A DNA stretch of 64,000 bases from Halodurantibacterium daqingensis. GTDB lineage: Bacteria > Pseudomonadota > Alphaproteobacteria > Rhodobacterales > Rhodobacteraceae. The notes under the pieces were generated by a model. That model searched no databases. It was not told the origin of the DNA and saw only the letters and a program-made list of their open reading frames with translations. The DNA lies in the NCBI RefSeq assembly GCF_042666235.1, contig NZ_JBHTFQ010000008.1, forward strand, positions 124,001 to 188,000. Reading direction: 5' to 3'. Each line of letters begins with the position of its first letter. The first letter of the stretch is position 1. Positions 43,896 to 51,974 of the stretch are shown here, piece by piece. The position numbers and the translations under genes were made by a program.

Positions 43896-44614
43896 CTTCC
43901 CGTGACCGCCCCAGAGGGCTGGCGCAGGCCGCCCATGCCCGGATCATCGCCATGATCCTCGACGGCGATCTGCAACCGGGCGACGCGCTGCAAGAGGCCC
44001 GGCTGGGCGCGGTGCTGGGCATGTCCCGCACGCCCGTGCGCGAGGCGATCAAGCGGATCGAGAGCGAGGGGCTCGCGCGTCAACAGGGCCGGTTCCTGCG
44101 GGTGCGCCTGCCCGACCCCGCCGAGATCGACGAGATCTTCTGGCTGCGCCGGCTGATCGAGCCCCCTGCGGCCGCCGCCGCCGTGGCGCTGCCGCGTGAC
44201 CGGATCGACGCGATGGAGGTCCGGGTGCGGGCCTTGATCGACGGCGCGGGGGCCGAGGATCTGTGGCGCGCCGATGACGAATTCCACGCGATGATCGCGG
44301 GCGCCAGCGGCAACCGGGCGGCGGTGCAGCTGCTGGCCGACCTGCGCCGGCGGACCTGCATGTTCGACACGAGCCAGATCCCCGAACGGCATCAGGCGGG
44401 CTGTCGCGAACATCTGGACATCCTGTCGGCGCTGCGGGCCAATGACGGGGCGGCGGCGCGCGACGCCATGGCGCGCCATCTCGACCACGCGCGCGACGCG
44501 ATCCTGCGGCGGCTTGCCGGCGGCCGGGTGCCGGCACCGCAATCTCCACCGGCCGGCCCGCAAGACCCCCCGAACGACCTACCGCAAGACAAGCCGAAAG
44601 ATACACAGCCATGA
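43892..44614 (+). CDS. GntR-family regulator with FCD domain
   Basis: 240 residues from GTG 43892, supported by GGAGG ending eight bases upstream (43880-43884) and by overlap with the previous stop; an upstream ATG at 43721 lacks both. The N-terminal winged helix (LAQAAHARIIAMILDGDLQPGDALQEARLGAVLGMSRTPVREAIKRIESEG) and the C-terminal FCD ligand-binding domain are complete, followed by a Pro-rich tail. It overlaps the dehydrogenase gene. Confidence 0.88.
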   Translation: MTSRDRPRGLAQAAHARIIAMILDGDLQPGDALQEARLGAVLGMSRTPVREAIKRIESEGLARQQGRFLRVRLPDPAEIDEIFWLRRLIEPPAAAAAVALPRDRIDAMEVRVRALIDGAGAEDLWRADDEFHAMIAGASGNRAAVQLLADLRRRTCMFDTSQIPERHQAGCREHLDILSALRANDGAAARDAMARHLDHARDAILRRLAGGRVPAPQSPPAGPQDPPNDLPQDKPKDTQP

Positions 44615-45561
44615 AATGCCTCATCGTCCAGCCGATCCATGACCGCGGGCGCGCCATGCTGCGCGCGGCGGGGGTGGAGCCGGTGCCTTGCCCCACACCC
44701 GACATGGACACGGTCGCGCGGCTGATCCCCGGTTGCGCGGCGGTCATCACGCGCGATGCGGGTCTTTCGGCGCAAGCGATTGCGGCGAGCGATGCGCTGC
44801 GCGTCGTCGTTGTGCATGGTACCGGCCATGACGCCGTGGACAAGGTGGCGGCCAGCGCGCGCGGCGTGATGGTCTGCAACACGCCGGGGGCCAATGCGCG
44901 GTCCGTCGCGGAACTGGCGCTGGGGCTGATCGTTGCCGCCGCGCGCGGCGTGGCGGGGGCCGACCGGGCCGAACGCGCGGGCCAGCCGGGTTTTCGCGAA
45001 AGCGCGCGTTTCGCCGAGCTTTCGGGCAAGACCGCGCTGATCGTGGGCTGGGGCGCCATCGGGCGCGATCTGGGGCGGATGCTGGATGCCGCGCTCGGGA
45101 TGCGGGTGCTGGTCCATTCGCCGAACGCGCCCGACACCGGCGGCTTTGCCCGCACCGCCTCGCTGGAAGAGGGGCTGGCGCAGGCGGATGTCGTCTCGCT
45201 CCATACGCCGATGCGGCCGGGCAACCGTCACATGATGAACGACGCGCGGTTTTCGCTGATGAAGCCGGGCGCGGTGCTTGTGAACCTTGCGCGGGCGGGG
45301 TTGGTGGATGAGGACGCGCTGGCCCGCGCGCTCGGGTCCGGGCGGTTGGCGGGGGCGGGGCTCGACGTCTATTCGCCGGGCGCGCCGCTGGGGCCGCTGG
45401 CCGCGCAGAACGTGATCTTCACCCCCCATCTGGGCGCCACGACCGAAGAGGCGCTGATCCGCGTCGCCGAAGGGGCGGCGGGCCATGTGCTGACCGCGCT
45501 GGCGGGGGGCGTGCCGGAAACGGCGCTCAACCTCGCCGATCTGCGGGGGCAGCACCCATGA
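44611..45561 (+). CDS. D-2-hydroxyacid dehydrogenase (SerA-like)
   Basis: 316 residues. The NAD-binding motif is TALIVGWGAIGRDLGRML; the catalytic Arg is in LVNLARAGLVDEDAL, the Glu in GAGLDVYSPGAPL is replaced relative to the usual DVFxxEP, and the His is in FTPHLGATTEE. It reduces a 2-keto acid to the D-hydroxy acid or the reverse. Starts and ends overlap the flanking GntR genes (ATGA at both ends), so it belongs to one short operon with them. Confidence 0.88.
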   Translation: MKCLIVQPIHDRGRAMLRAAGVEPVPCPTPDMDTVARLIPGCAAVITRDAGLSAQAIAASDALRVVVVHGTGHDAVDKVAASARGVMVCNTPGANARSVAELALGLIVAAARGVAGADRAERAGQPGFRESARFAELSGKTALIVGWGAIGRDLGRMLDAALGMRVLVHSPNAPDTGGFARTASLEEGLAQADVVSLHTPMRPGNRHMMNDARFSLMKPGAVLVNLARAGLVDEDALARALGSGRLAGAGLDVYSPGAPLGPLAAQNVIFTPHLGATTEEALIRVAEGAAGHVLTALAGGVPETALNLADLRGQHP

Positions 45562-46187
45562 CCGAAACGCTGGCCCAGCGGGCCTATGCCCGGATCAGGC
45601 AGGACCTGCTGGAGGGGTTCATCGCCCCCGACACGGTACTGAGCGAACGCGCCCTTGCCGCCCGGTCGGGGATTTCGCGCACGCCGCTCCGGTCCGCGCT
45701 GTCACGGCTGGAACGCGAGGGGGTGATCGCGCGGCTGGAAAACGGCGCGATCCTGGTGCGCAGCGTTTCGTTCGAGCATCTGCTGGAAATCGTGCAACTG
45801 CGCCAGGCGCTGGAAAGTGCGGCCGCCGGACGGGCGGCGCAGGCGGGCATGACCCCGGAGCTTGCCGCGATCCGCGACGTCATGGCCGAATATGCGGAAG
45901 GACGGTCGACCGCCTTTGACGAATTCTGGGCCGAGGACGACCGTTTCCACGATGCCGTCGCCCGCACCGCCGGCCTGCGGCTTTTGCCCGGGATCCTCAC
46001 CGAACAGCGCGCCACCGCCCGACGCTGCACCATCACCCGCACCCATGACCGTTTCGCCGATCAGGCGCGCGAACATATCGCCGTGATCGACGCGATCGCC
46101 CGGGGCGACGCCGCCGCCGCCGGGGCCGCGATGGCGCTGCATTTCGACAATGTGCGCGCGCGCTTTCTGGGCTGGCTTGGCCGCTGA
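45558..46187 (+). CDS. GntR-family regulator with FCD domain
   Basis: 209 residues. The N-terminal winged helix (LAQRAYARIRQDLLEGFIAPDTVLSERALAARSGISRTPLRSALSRLEREG) is followed by an FCD domain with the metal/ligand residues in FWAEDDRFHDAVARTAG and AREHIAVIDAIARGD. A second FCD regulator one gene after the first is unusual; one may sense the substrate and the other the product. It overlaps the dehydrogenase gene. Confidence 0.88.
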   Translation: MTETLAQRAYARIRQDLLEGFIAPDTVLSERALAARSGISRTPLRSALSRLEREGVIARLENGAILVRSVSFEHLLEIVQLRQALESAAAGRAAQAGMTPELAAIRDVMAEYAEGRSTAFDEFWAEDDRFHDAVARTAGLRLLPGILTEQRATARRCTITRTHDRFADQAREHIAVIDAIARGDAAAAGAAMALHFDNVRARFLGWLGR

Positions 46188-46219
46188 CCTTCCATTCGCA
46201 ATCAAGGAGAGAGACCGCG

Positions 46220-46633
46220 ATGAAATCCCTGTTCCACCTTGCCATCCATGTGACGGACCTTGACGAGACCCGTGCCTTTTACGGCGATGTGCTGGGCTGC
46301 GCCGAGGGGCGATCGACCGACACATGGGTCGATTTCGACTTTTTCGGGCATCAGCTGTCCTTCCATCTGGGCAAGCCGTTCGAAACGACGCGCACCGGCA
46401 AGGTGGGCGATCACATGGTGATGATGCCGCATATGGGCGCGGTGCTGCGGCTTGATGACTGGCTCGCGCTGGCGGAGCGGCTGGCGGAAAAGGGCGTCAC
46501 ATTCGACATCCCGCCCGTCGTCCGGTTCGAGGGCGAGCCGGGCGAGCAGCGCACGATGTTCTTCTTCGACCCCTCGGGCAACCCGATCGAGATCAAGGGC
46601 TTCCGCGACTGGGACGGCCTTTTCGCGAAATAG
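46220..46633 (+). CDS. VOC-family (glyoxalase/extradiol-type) protein
   Basis: 137 residues with the VOC beta-alpha-beta-beta-beta repeat. The metal-ligand positions are recognisable: His in LFHLAIHVTDL, His in FDFFGHQLSFHLG and Glu in GNPIEIKGF. Family members isomerise, hydrolyse or cleave small metabolites or act as resistance proteins; here a metabolic role next to the dehydrogenase is likely. An AGGAGAG ribosome binding site precedes it. Confidence 0.85.
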   Translation: MKSLFHLAIHVTDLDETRAFYGDVLGCAEGRSTDTWVDFDFFGHQLSFHLGKPFETTRTGKVGDHMVMMPHMGAVLRLDDWLALAERLAEKGVTFDIPPVVRFEGEPGEQRTMFFFDPSGNPIEIKGFRDWDGLFAK

Positions 46634-46671
46634 GCGTCACGGGGCGGGCGCGGCCCCCCCGTGTCGCGGGG

Positions 46672-47143
46672 GACAGCCGCGCGGCCGCCGCCGTGTCGCA
46701 GATCACCGTCGCATCCGGATGCAGCCGCAGCGTGGATGCGGGGCAGGCGGGCGTTACCGGCCGTCCAGCATCGCCGCCAGCGCCTCGGCCTTGGCGGGGC
46801 CAGAGGCCAGCAGCAGGATCCATTTCACCGCAAGGATCGGGCCGATGCCCATGGCCACCGCCTTTTCCGGGACTGTGCCGCCGGGGAAATCGCCCGCATT
46901 CGCCGCGCGGGTCGATGGCGCCAGCGGCACGATCCGGGTGCGGCTGTCAAAGCGCGAGCCGGGCTCGTTGAAACCGATATGGCCGTTCTGCCCGATCCCG
47001 AGGATCTGAAGGCCGATGCCCCCCGCCGTCACGATCATCGCCTTGTAATCCGCCGCCGCGCGGACGGGATCGGGCGCCATGCCGTCGGGCAGATGGCTCC
47101 GGGCCATGTCGATATCGGACGCCGCGAACAGCTGCCGGTTCAT
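46672..47143 (-). pseudogene. nagB: Glucosamine-6-phosphate deaminase remnant
   Basis: The minus frame gives IGFNEPGSRFDSRTRIVPLAPSTRAANAG and AVAMGIGPILAVKW, core NagB motifs; the entrance to the fold is missing (the readable part starts near the middle), and after AMLDG a frame change leads to PVTPACPASTLRLHPDATVICD, the usual NagB end. The gene is truncated at the front and frameshifted at the back, so it is inactive. Confidence 0.8.
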
Positions 47144-47360
47144 GTCCGCGGCCCGGCGCGGTGGCCGATCTGGTCGCGCTGGAGGACTGCACCCAGACGC
47201 GGGCGGTCAATCCCGCCTCGGCCCCAGGCGCGGCGCATCGGCTGGTGGCGGAATTCGCGCCGCCCTCAGGCTGAGCGCGCCACTGACGCCGGCCTTTCCC
47301 GCGCCACGCAAGCTTCACGCAGGGTTCACCGAGGCGACATGTTCGCAGGGTACTCCGTGA

Positions 47361-47374
47361 TTCATCCGAATGAC
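47361..47374. promoter_or_regulatory. Candidate PhnF operator 1
   Basis: TTCATCCGAATGA lies 14 bases before the phnF start and matches, with one change, the perfect palindrome TTCATTCGAATGAA upstream of phnC at 53915-53928. Shared between the two phn transcripts, it is the best candidate binding site for PhnF. Confidence 0.65.
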
Positions 47375-47387
47375 TCAAAGGTGACGT

Positions 47388-48113
47388 GTGGGACGGGAAA
47401 GCTGGAAAGAGGTCAGGGATTCGCTTGCCGCCCGGATCGAGCGTGGCGAGCTGCTGCCGGGGGCGCAGCTGCCCGTGGAGCCGGCGCTTTGCGCGGAATT
47501 CGGCGTGGGCCGCCATTCCCTGCGCCGCGCGATCCGTGAACTGGCCCTGGAGGGCAAGCTGCGGGTCGTGCAGGGCGCCGGCACCTTCATCCAGAACGCC
47601 CCTCTCATCACCTATCACATCGGGCGGCGCACGCGGTTTCGCCAGAACCTGCGCGATCAGGGGGTGACGCCATCGGGCGAACATCTGGCGCATGAGATCC
47701 TGCCCGCCCCCGCCCATGTCGCCGAGGAACTGCGGGTGGACCCCGGCACGGCGCTGCACCGCGTCATCCGGCGCGGGCTGGCCGATGGCGTGCCGATCAG
47801 CCTGGGCATCGGCTGGCACCGCGTCGACCGCTTTCCCGATCTGGGGGAACGGCGCGCCGCCGGCGTCTCGGTCTCGGACATCTATCGCAACCACGGCATT
47901 CCCGACTACTTCCGCAAGCGCACCACGATCTTTACCCGCCGCCCCACCCCGGAAGAGGCCGCGCTGCTGAGCCAGCATGGCGAAAGCCCGGTGCTGGTCG
48001 TCACCAAGGTCGATGTGGCGCCCGATGACCATGTGATCGGCTTTTCCGAGGCCGTCTGGGCGGGCGACCGGATCAAGTTCAGCCTCGATCAGGGGGGACG
48101 TGACGATGACTGA
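47388..48113 (+). CDS. phnF: Phosphonate metabolism regulator PhnF (GntR/UTRA)
   Basis: 241 residues from GTG 47388. The N-terminal GntR winged helix (WKEVRDSLAARIERGELLPGAQLPVEPALCAEFGVGRHSLRRAIRELALEG) and the UTRA effector domain (about 90-230) identify PhnF of the HutC subfamily. It represses phn genes and is released by phosphonates or their breakdown products. Its start lies 14 bases after a palindrome also found upstream of phnC. The gene overlaps phnG by eight bases. Confidence 0.9.
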   Translation: MGRESWKEVRDSLAARIERGELLPGAQLPVEPALCAEFGVGRHSLRRAIRELALEGKLRVVQGAGTFIQNAPLITYHIGRRTRFRQNLRDQGVTPSGEHLAHEILPAPAHVAEELRVDPGTALHRVIRRGLADGVPISLGIGWHRVDRFPDLGERRAAGVSVSDIYRNHGIPDYFRKRTTIFTRRPTPEEAALLSQHGESPVLVVTKVDVAPDDHVIGFSEAVWAGDRIKFSLDQGGRDDD

Positions 48114-48522
48114 CCATGGCAGGCTGCTGGACGTCCTGGCCCGGGCCGAGGCCGATGCGATCAAGGCGCTGGCCGAGGATCTTTTGCCCCGGCTGGGGGA
48201 TGTCGAGGTGCTGAGTTCGCGCACCGGGCTGGTGATGCAGCCGGCCCGCGACCCGGTGGCCGAGGTCGATTTTCATCTGGGCGAGGTTCTGGTCGCCGAG
48301 GCGCATATCCGCGCCGCCGGGACCGAGGGCTATGGCATGACGCTGGGCCGCGATCTGGAACGGTCGATGGCGATGGCGGTCTGCGATGCGGCCTGGTCCT
48401 CGGGGCTTGGCCGGGCCGAGGTCGCGGCCTTTGCCGAACGGGCGGCCACGGCACAGGCCGAAGCCGATGCCGCGATGCTGCGGGCGATCGAGGCCACCCG
48501 CGTGGACATGGAGACCTTCTGA
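48106..48522 (+). CDS. phnG: C-P lyase system protein PhnG
   Basis: 138 residues. PhnG is a core subunit of the carbon-phosphorus lyase complex, with PhnH, PhnI and PhnJ, and is needed to join the phosphonate to MgATP. The sequence keeps the family end region (TRVDMETF) and motif RTGLVMQPARDP, but the middle (GTEGYGMTLGRDLERSMAMAV) is divergent compared with the E. coli and most alphaproteobacterial proteins. I chose ATG 48106 rather than GTG 48100 because of the AGGGGGGA site seven bases upstream. Confidence 0.85.
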   Translation: MTDHGRLLDVLARAEADAIKALAEDLLPRLGDVEVLSSRTGLVMQPARDPVAEVDFHLGEVLVAEAHIRAAGTEGYGMTLGRDLERSMAMAVCDAAWSSGLGRAEVAAFAERAATAQAEADAAMLRAIEATRVDMETF

Positions 48523-49118
48523 TGCTTTCGCCCGACCTGACGCCTGCGCCGCAGGAAACCCGCGTGGCGCCCCCCGAAATGAGCCGGGAAGAGGCGCGCG
48601 ACACCGCCACCTATGAGGCGCTGCTCTGGGCCTTTGCGCGGCCCGGCCTTGTGCGGGACCTTCCGGTGGTACCGGACGCCCCCGCCGAACCCGCGATGGC
48701 GTTGATCCTTGCGGCGCTGATCGACCGGGAATGTCGCGTGATGACCGACGATCCGGCGCTGGCGGCGCAGGCGCGGCAGGCGGGCGCGGCCATCGTTCCC
48801 GCGCCCGAGGCTGACCATGCCTTTGTCGCCGGCGACGCGGCGCTGCGTGTCCTGCCGGACCTGCCCAGCGGGTCCGCCCTTTATCCCGACGCGGCCGCGA
48901 CGCTGGTGATCGCCGCCCCGATCGGGCGTGGCAGGGAATTGCGGTTGCAGGGACCGGGGGTCGAACCGGGCGGCATCACCCTGCGGCTGGGGCTTCCGCC
49001 CGGCTTTGCGGCGGCGCGGGCGCGGGCGATCCGCTACCCCGCCGGGATCGATATTCTGGTGGTCGAGGGACACCGCGTCGTGGCGCTGCCCCGATCCACC
49101 CTGCTGGAGGAAATCTGA
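48522..49118 (+). CDS. phnH: C-P lyase system protein PhnH
   Basis: 198 residues, the usual PhnH length (a PLP-fold-like protein without PLP that is part of the C-P lyase core). The C-terminal motifs RYPAGIDILVVEG and VALPRSTLLEE are characteristic. Its start overlaps the phnG stop (TGATG), as does its end with phnI. Confidence 0.9.
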   Translation: MLSPDLTPAPQETRVAPPEMSREEARDTATYEALLWAFARPGLVRDLPVVPDAPAEPAMALILAALIDRECRVMTDDPALAAQARQAGAAIVPAPEADHAFVAGDAALRVLPDLPSGSALYPDAAATLVIAAPIGRGRELRLQGPGVEPGGITLRLGLPPGFAAARARAIRYPAGIDILVVEGHRVVALPRSTLLEEI

Positions 49119-50254
49119 TGGCCTATGTGGCGACACGCGGCGGCGAACGCGCGATAGTCGAGGCCGAGCGGCTCTATCGCGCGGGTCTGGGCCCCATCGA
49201 CCGGTCGCGGGTGGAAACCGTGGGCGCGGCCCTGCCGATGCTGATCGACCGCGTGATGGGCGAGGCCTCGCTTTACGCGCCCGACCTTGCGGCGCTGGCC
49301 CTCACGCAGGCGGGCGGCGACCTTTATGAGGCGGTCCTGTTGCTGCGGGCCTGGCGCACGACCCAAGCCCGGCTGGCGGTGGCAGAGCCCGCGCGCCCCG
49401 AAGACCAGATCGTGCATCGCCGCATCTCGGCCGCGTTCAAGGATGTGCCGGGCGGGCAGGTGCTGGGGCCGACGCTCGATTATTCGCACCGGCTGCTGGA
49501 AACCGGCGTGCTGCAGGGGGTGCCGTTCCACCCCGCCCCGCCGGAACCCGCCGCGCGGCCCGCGCAGGCCCGCCGCCCTTCGGTCGCGGCCTGGGAAAAG
49601 GCGAACGGGCTGGTGGCCGCGGTCACGCCGCCGTCCGCGCCGGTCGCGCCCGACGCCATCCCCGACCTGACGCGCGAGCCGATGCTGTTTCCGGCCCACC
49701 GCGCGCACCGGCTGCAGGCGCTGGCGCGGGCCGATACGGGCGGGGTGCTCGCGCTCGGATATTCCGCGATGCGCGGCTATGGCAGCGACCACCCGACGGT
49801 GAACGAACTGCGCCTGTCGGAAATCGAGGTCCGGGTGAAACACCCGCTTGGCACGACCTTTTCCGCCGGCCGCATCCGGATGAGCCAGGCCGAGGTCGTG
49901 TCCAAGAAGGGCGAGCAACTGACGCTCGGCTTTTGCGCGACCTTCGGCTGGAACGAGGTCAAGGCCATCGCCGGCGCAACGCTCGACCTCAATGCCGCGG
50001 GTGCGGCCAAGGGATCGCCGGTGGAGGAGGAGTTTTTCCTTTACCATACCGAGCCGGTCGAGGCCTCGGGGTTCTGCATCCACCTCAAGCTGCCGCATTA
50101 CGTCACCTTCCAGTCCTCGCTCGATGCGATGCGGGATGCGCGGCGGAAACGGGCTGCGGCGGACGCGGGGGTAGCGGGGGCGGGGGCCGCCAACGAACGT
50201 GCCGACGAACAGGATGGCGCGGCGGACCATGGCACGGAAAGGGAAATCGCATGA
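49118..50254 (+). CDS. phnI: C-P lyase core subunit PhnI (nucleosidase-like)
   Basis: 378 residues, the normal PhnI length. It starts MAYVATRGGERAIVEAERL and keeps the family landmarks GGQVLGPTLDYSHRLLETG, GYSAMRGYGSDHP and EEEFFLYHTEPVEASGFCIHLKLPHYVTFQSSLDAMRD. PhnI displaces adenine from MgATP and attaches the phosphonate to ribose-5-triphosphate. Overlaps its neighbours by one and four bases. Confidence 0.92.
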   Translation: MAYVATRGGERAIVEAERLYRAGLGPIDRSRVETVGAALPMLIDRVMGEASLYAPDLAALALTQAGGDLYEAVLLLRAWRTTQARLAVAEPARPEDQIVHRRISAAFKDVPGGQVLGPTLDYSHRLLETGVLQGVPFHPAPPEPAARPAQARRPSVAAWEKANGLVAAVTPPSAPVAPDAIPDLTREPMLFPAHRAHRLQALARADTGGVLALGYSAMRGYGSDHPTVNELRLSEIEVRVKHPLGTTFSAGRIRMSQAEVVSKKGEQLTLGFCATFGWNEVKAIAGATLDLNAAGAAKGSPVEEEFFLYHTEPVEASGFCIHLKLPHYVTFQSSLDAMRDARRKRAAADAGVAGAGAANERADEQDGAADHGTEREIA

Positions 50255-51165
50255 CGCTCGCATCGCTCACCCGGCCCTGGGCGCCGATGTCCTACGGGTT
50301 TCTCGATGCCTCGGCCCGGCGCGAGATCCGGCGCAAGACGCTCAAGGCGATTGCGGTGCCCGGCTGTCAGATGCCCTATGCCAGCCGCGAGGTGCCGATC
50401 GCGCGCGGCTGGGGAACGGGCGGGTTGCAGGTCACGCTGACGCTGATCCGGCCCGAAAGCCGCGTCAAGGTCATCGACCAGGGCGCCGACGATTCCGTCA
50501 ATGCGGCCTCGTTGCGGCGGTTTCTGGCGCGGGTGTCCGGCGCGACCGGCACCCCCGACACGACCCGGGCCACAATCATCCAGAGCCGCCACCGCATCCC
50601 CGAGGAACGCCTGCGCGAGGACCAGATCCTTGTGCTGCAGGTGCCGAACCCCGAACCCCTGCGCCCGGTCGAGCCGAACATGTCGGTCGCGCGCCAGATG
50701 CATGCCGATGCCGATTACAGCCGGTTGTGGCTGATCCTATACGAACAGATCGTGCGATCCGGCCGCGTCATGCAGGGCGCGAGCTATCCCGCCCTGGTGA
50801 ACGGGCGGCATGTGATGACGCCCTCGCCCATCCCGCGCTGGGACCTGCCCAAGCTGCATATGGCGCGGCATCTGACGATCCTGTCCGCGGGGCGGGAAAA
50901 GCGCATCCATGCGGTGCCGCCCTTTACCCGGGTCGAGCCGCTGGTCTTTTCCGACGTGCCCTACCGGGTCGAGGATCATGCGGGCCTGACCTGCGACCGG
51001 TCCGGCCTGCGCGGCTATTTCATGAACGAGATCCCGCAGGAGGATGGCAGCAGCACGCACGAACTTTCGGACAGCCATCTGGGGATCAAGGCAATCCACC
51101 GGGCCGAGGGGTCGGGCGCGGGGCCTGCGGAAACATGGTATCAGGACGGGGAGTTCCGGCAATGA
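50251..51165 (+). CDS. phnJ: C-P lyase core subunit PhnJ, lacking the radical-SAM cysteine motif
   Basis: 304 residues, clearly PhnJ across residues 14-240: MSYGFLDASARREIRRKTLKAIAVPG, GWGTGGLQ, VIDQGADDSVNAASLRR, REKRIHAVPPFTRVEPL. PhnJ is normally a radical-SAM enzyme with CX2CX21C plus a further Cys for the thiyl radical (E. coli Cys241, 244, 266 and 272). In this protein there are only two cysteines in total, Cys39 and Cys248. The motif region reads LTCDRSGLRGYFMNEI then THELSDSHLG: one motif Cys (248) remains, the second is Ser251, and the third and the radical Cys align with Leu272 and Gly278. The rest of the operon is complete. Either the enzyme uses a different mechanism or the C-P lyase is inactive. 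Confidence 0.88.
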   Translation: MTLASLTRPWAPMSYGFLDASARREIRRKTLKAIAVPGCQMPYASREVPIARGWGTGGLQVTLTLIRPESRVKVIDQGADDSVNAASLRRFLARVSGATGTPDTTRATIIQSRHRIPEERLREDQILVLQVPNPEPLRPVEPNMSVARQMHADADYSRLWLILYEQIVRSGRVMQGASYPALVNGRHVMTPSPIPRWDLPKLHMARHLTILSAGREKRIHAVPPFTRVEPLVFSDVPYRVEDHAGLTCDRSGLRGYFMNEIPQEDGSSTHELSDSHLGIKAIHRAEGSGAGPAETWYQDGEFRQ

Positions 51166-51965
51166 TCGCGGCCCAGACGCTCGATGCGCCCCGCCTGACG
51201 GAGACGCCGCCGCTGCTGCACATGCAGGGGATCAGCCACAGTTATGGCAAGGTCACGGCGCTGGCCGATGTGGGCGCGACCGTCTTTCCCGGCGAGGTGC
51301 TGGGCATCGTCGGGGAAAGCGGATCGGGCAAATCGACCCTGCTGCGGATGATGAACCTGGAGGAAACGCCGGCCCGGGGGCAATATTCGCTCGCCCTGCC
51401 GGGATTGCCCGCGAACCTCTTTGCGTTGGACCGGCAGGCCCGGCGCGACCTGCGCGCCCGCCAGATCGGCATCGTCTATCAGAACCCGCATCTGGGGCTT
51501 CTGATGCGCAATTCCTCGTCGGGCAATGTGGCGGAACGGCTGCTGGTCGCGGGGGAACGCAGCTTTCACACCCTGCGAGATCGCGCGGCCGAGGCGCTGG
51601 CCGCGTCGGAATTCCCGCTGGACCGGATGGACGCGCCGCCGGTCGTGCTGTCGGGCGGGATGCAGCAGCGGGTGCAACTGGCCAAGGCCATCGCGCTGGA
51701 ACCGGCGCTCCTGCTGCTCGATGAACCGACGACGGGCCTTGATGTGAGCGTGCAGGCGCTGGTTCTCGACACGCTCAAGCGGTTGCAGCGGGAACGGGCG
51801 ATCACGATGGTCATCGTCAGCCACGATCTGGGCGTGATCCGCGCCATGGCCGACCGGGTGATGGTGATGCGCCGGGGCCGGGTGGTCGAAGAGGGGCTGG
51901 TCGATCAGGTCTTTCACGATCCCCAGCACGAATACACCCAGACCCTTGTCCATGCCCGGCTGTGA
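51162..51965 (+). CDS. phnK: C-P lyase system ATP-binding protein PhnK
   Basis: 267 residues. Walker A is GESGSGKST, signature LSGGMQQRVQLAKA and Walker B LLLLDEPTTGLDVSVQA. PhnK is an ABC-ATPase homologue of peptide transporters that binds the PhnGHIJ core rather than a membrane protein. It overlaps the phnJ stop (ATGA); no membrane permease is nearby in this transcript. Confidence 0.9.
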   Translation: MIAAQTLDAPRLTETPPLLHMQGISHSYGKVTALADVGATVFPGEVLGIVGESGSGKSTLLRMMNLEETPARGQYSLALPGLPANLFALDRQARRDLRARQIGIVYQNPHLGLLMRNSSSGNVAERLLVAGERSFHTLRDRAAEALAASEFPLDRMDAPPVVLSGGMQQRVQLAKAIALEPALLLLDEPTTGLDVSVQALVLDTLKRLQRERAITMVIVSHDLGVIRAMADRVMVMRRGRVVEEGLVDQVFHDPQHEYTQTLVHARL

Positions 51966-51974
51966 GGTGACGCG

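Noticed and set aside
50199..51161. Long frame overlapping phnJ in a second frame, fused to phnK
   Set aside because: Runs through phnJ in the wrong frame; true phnK starts at 51162 next to the phnJ stop.
50251..51165. Frameshift in phnJ as explanation for the missing cysteines
   Set aside because: Checked all frames between 50990 and 51140: none gives CxxC followed by a later Cys pair, and the normal frame continues cleanly into the phnK overlap.
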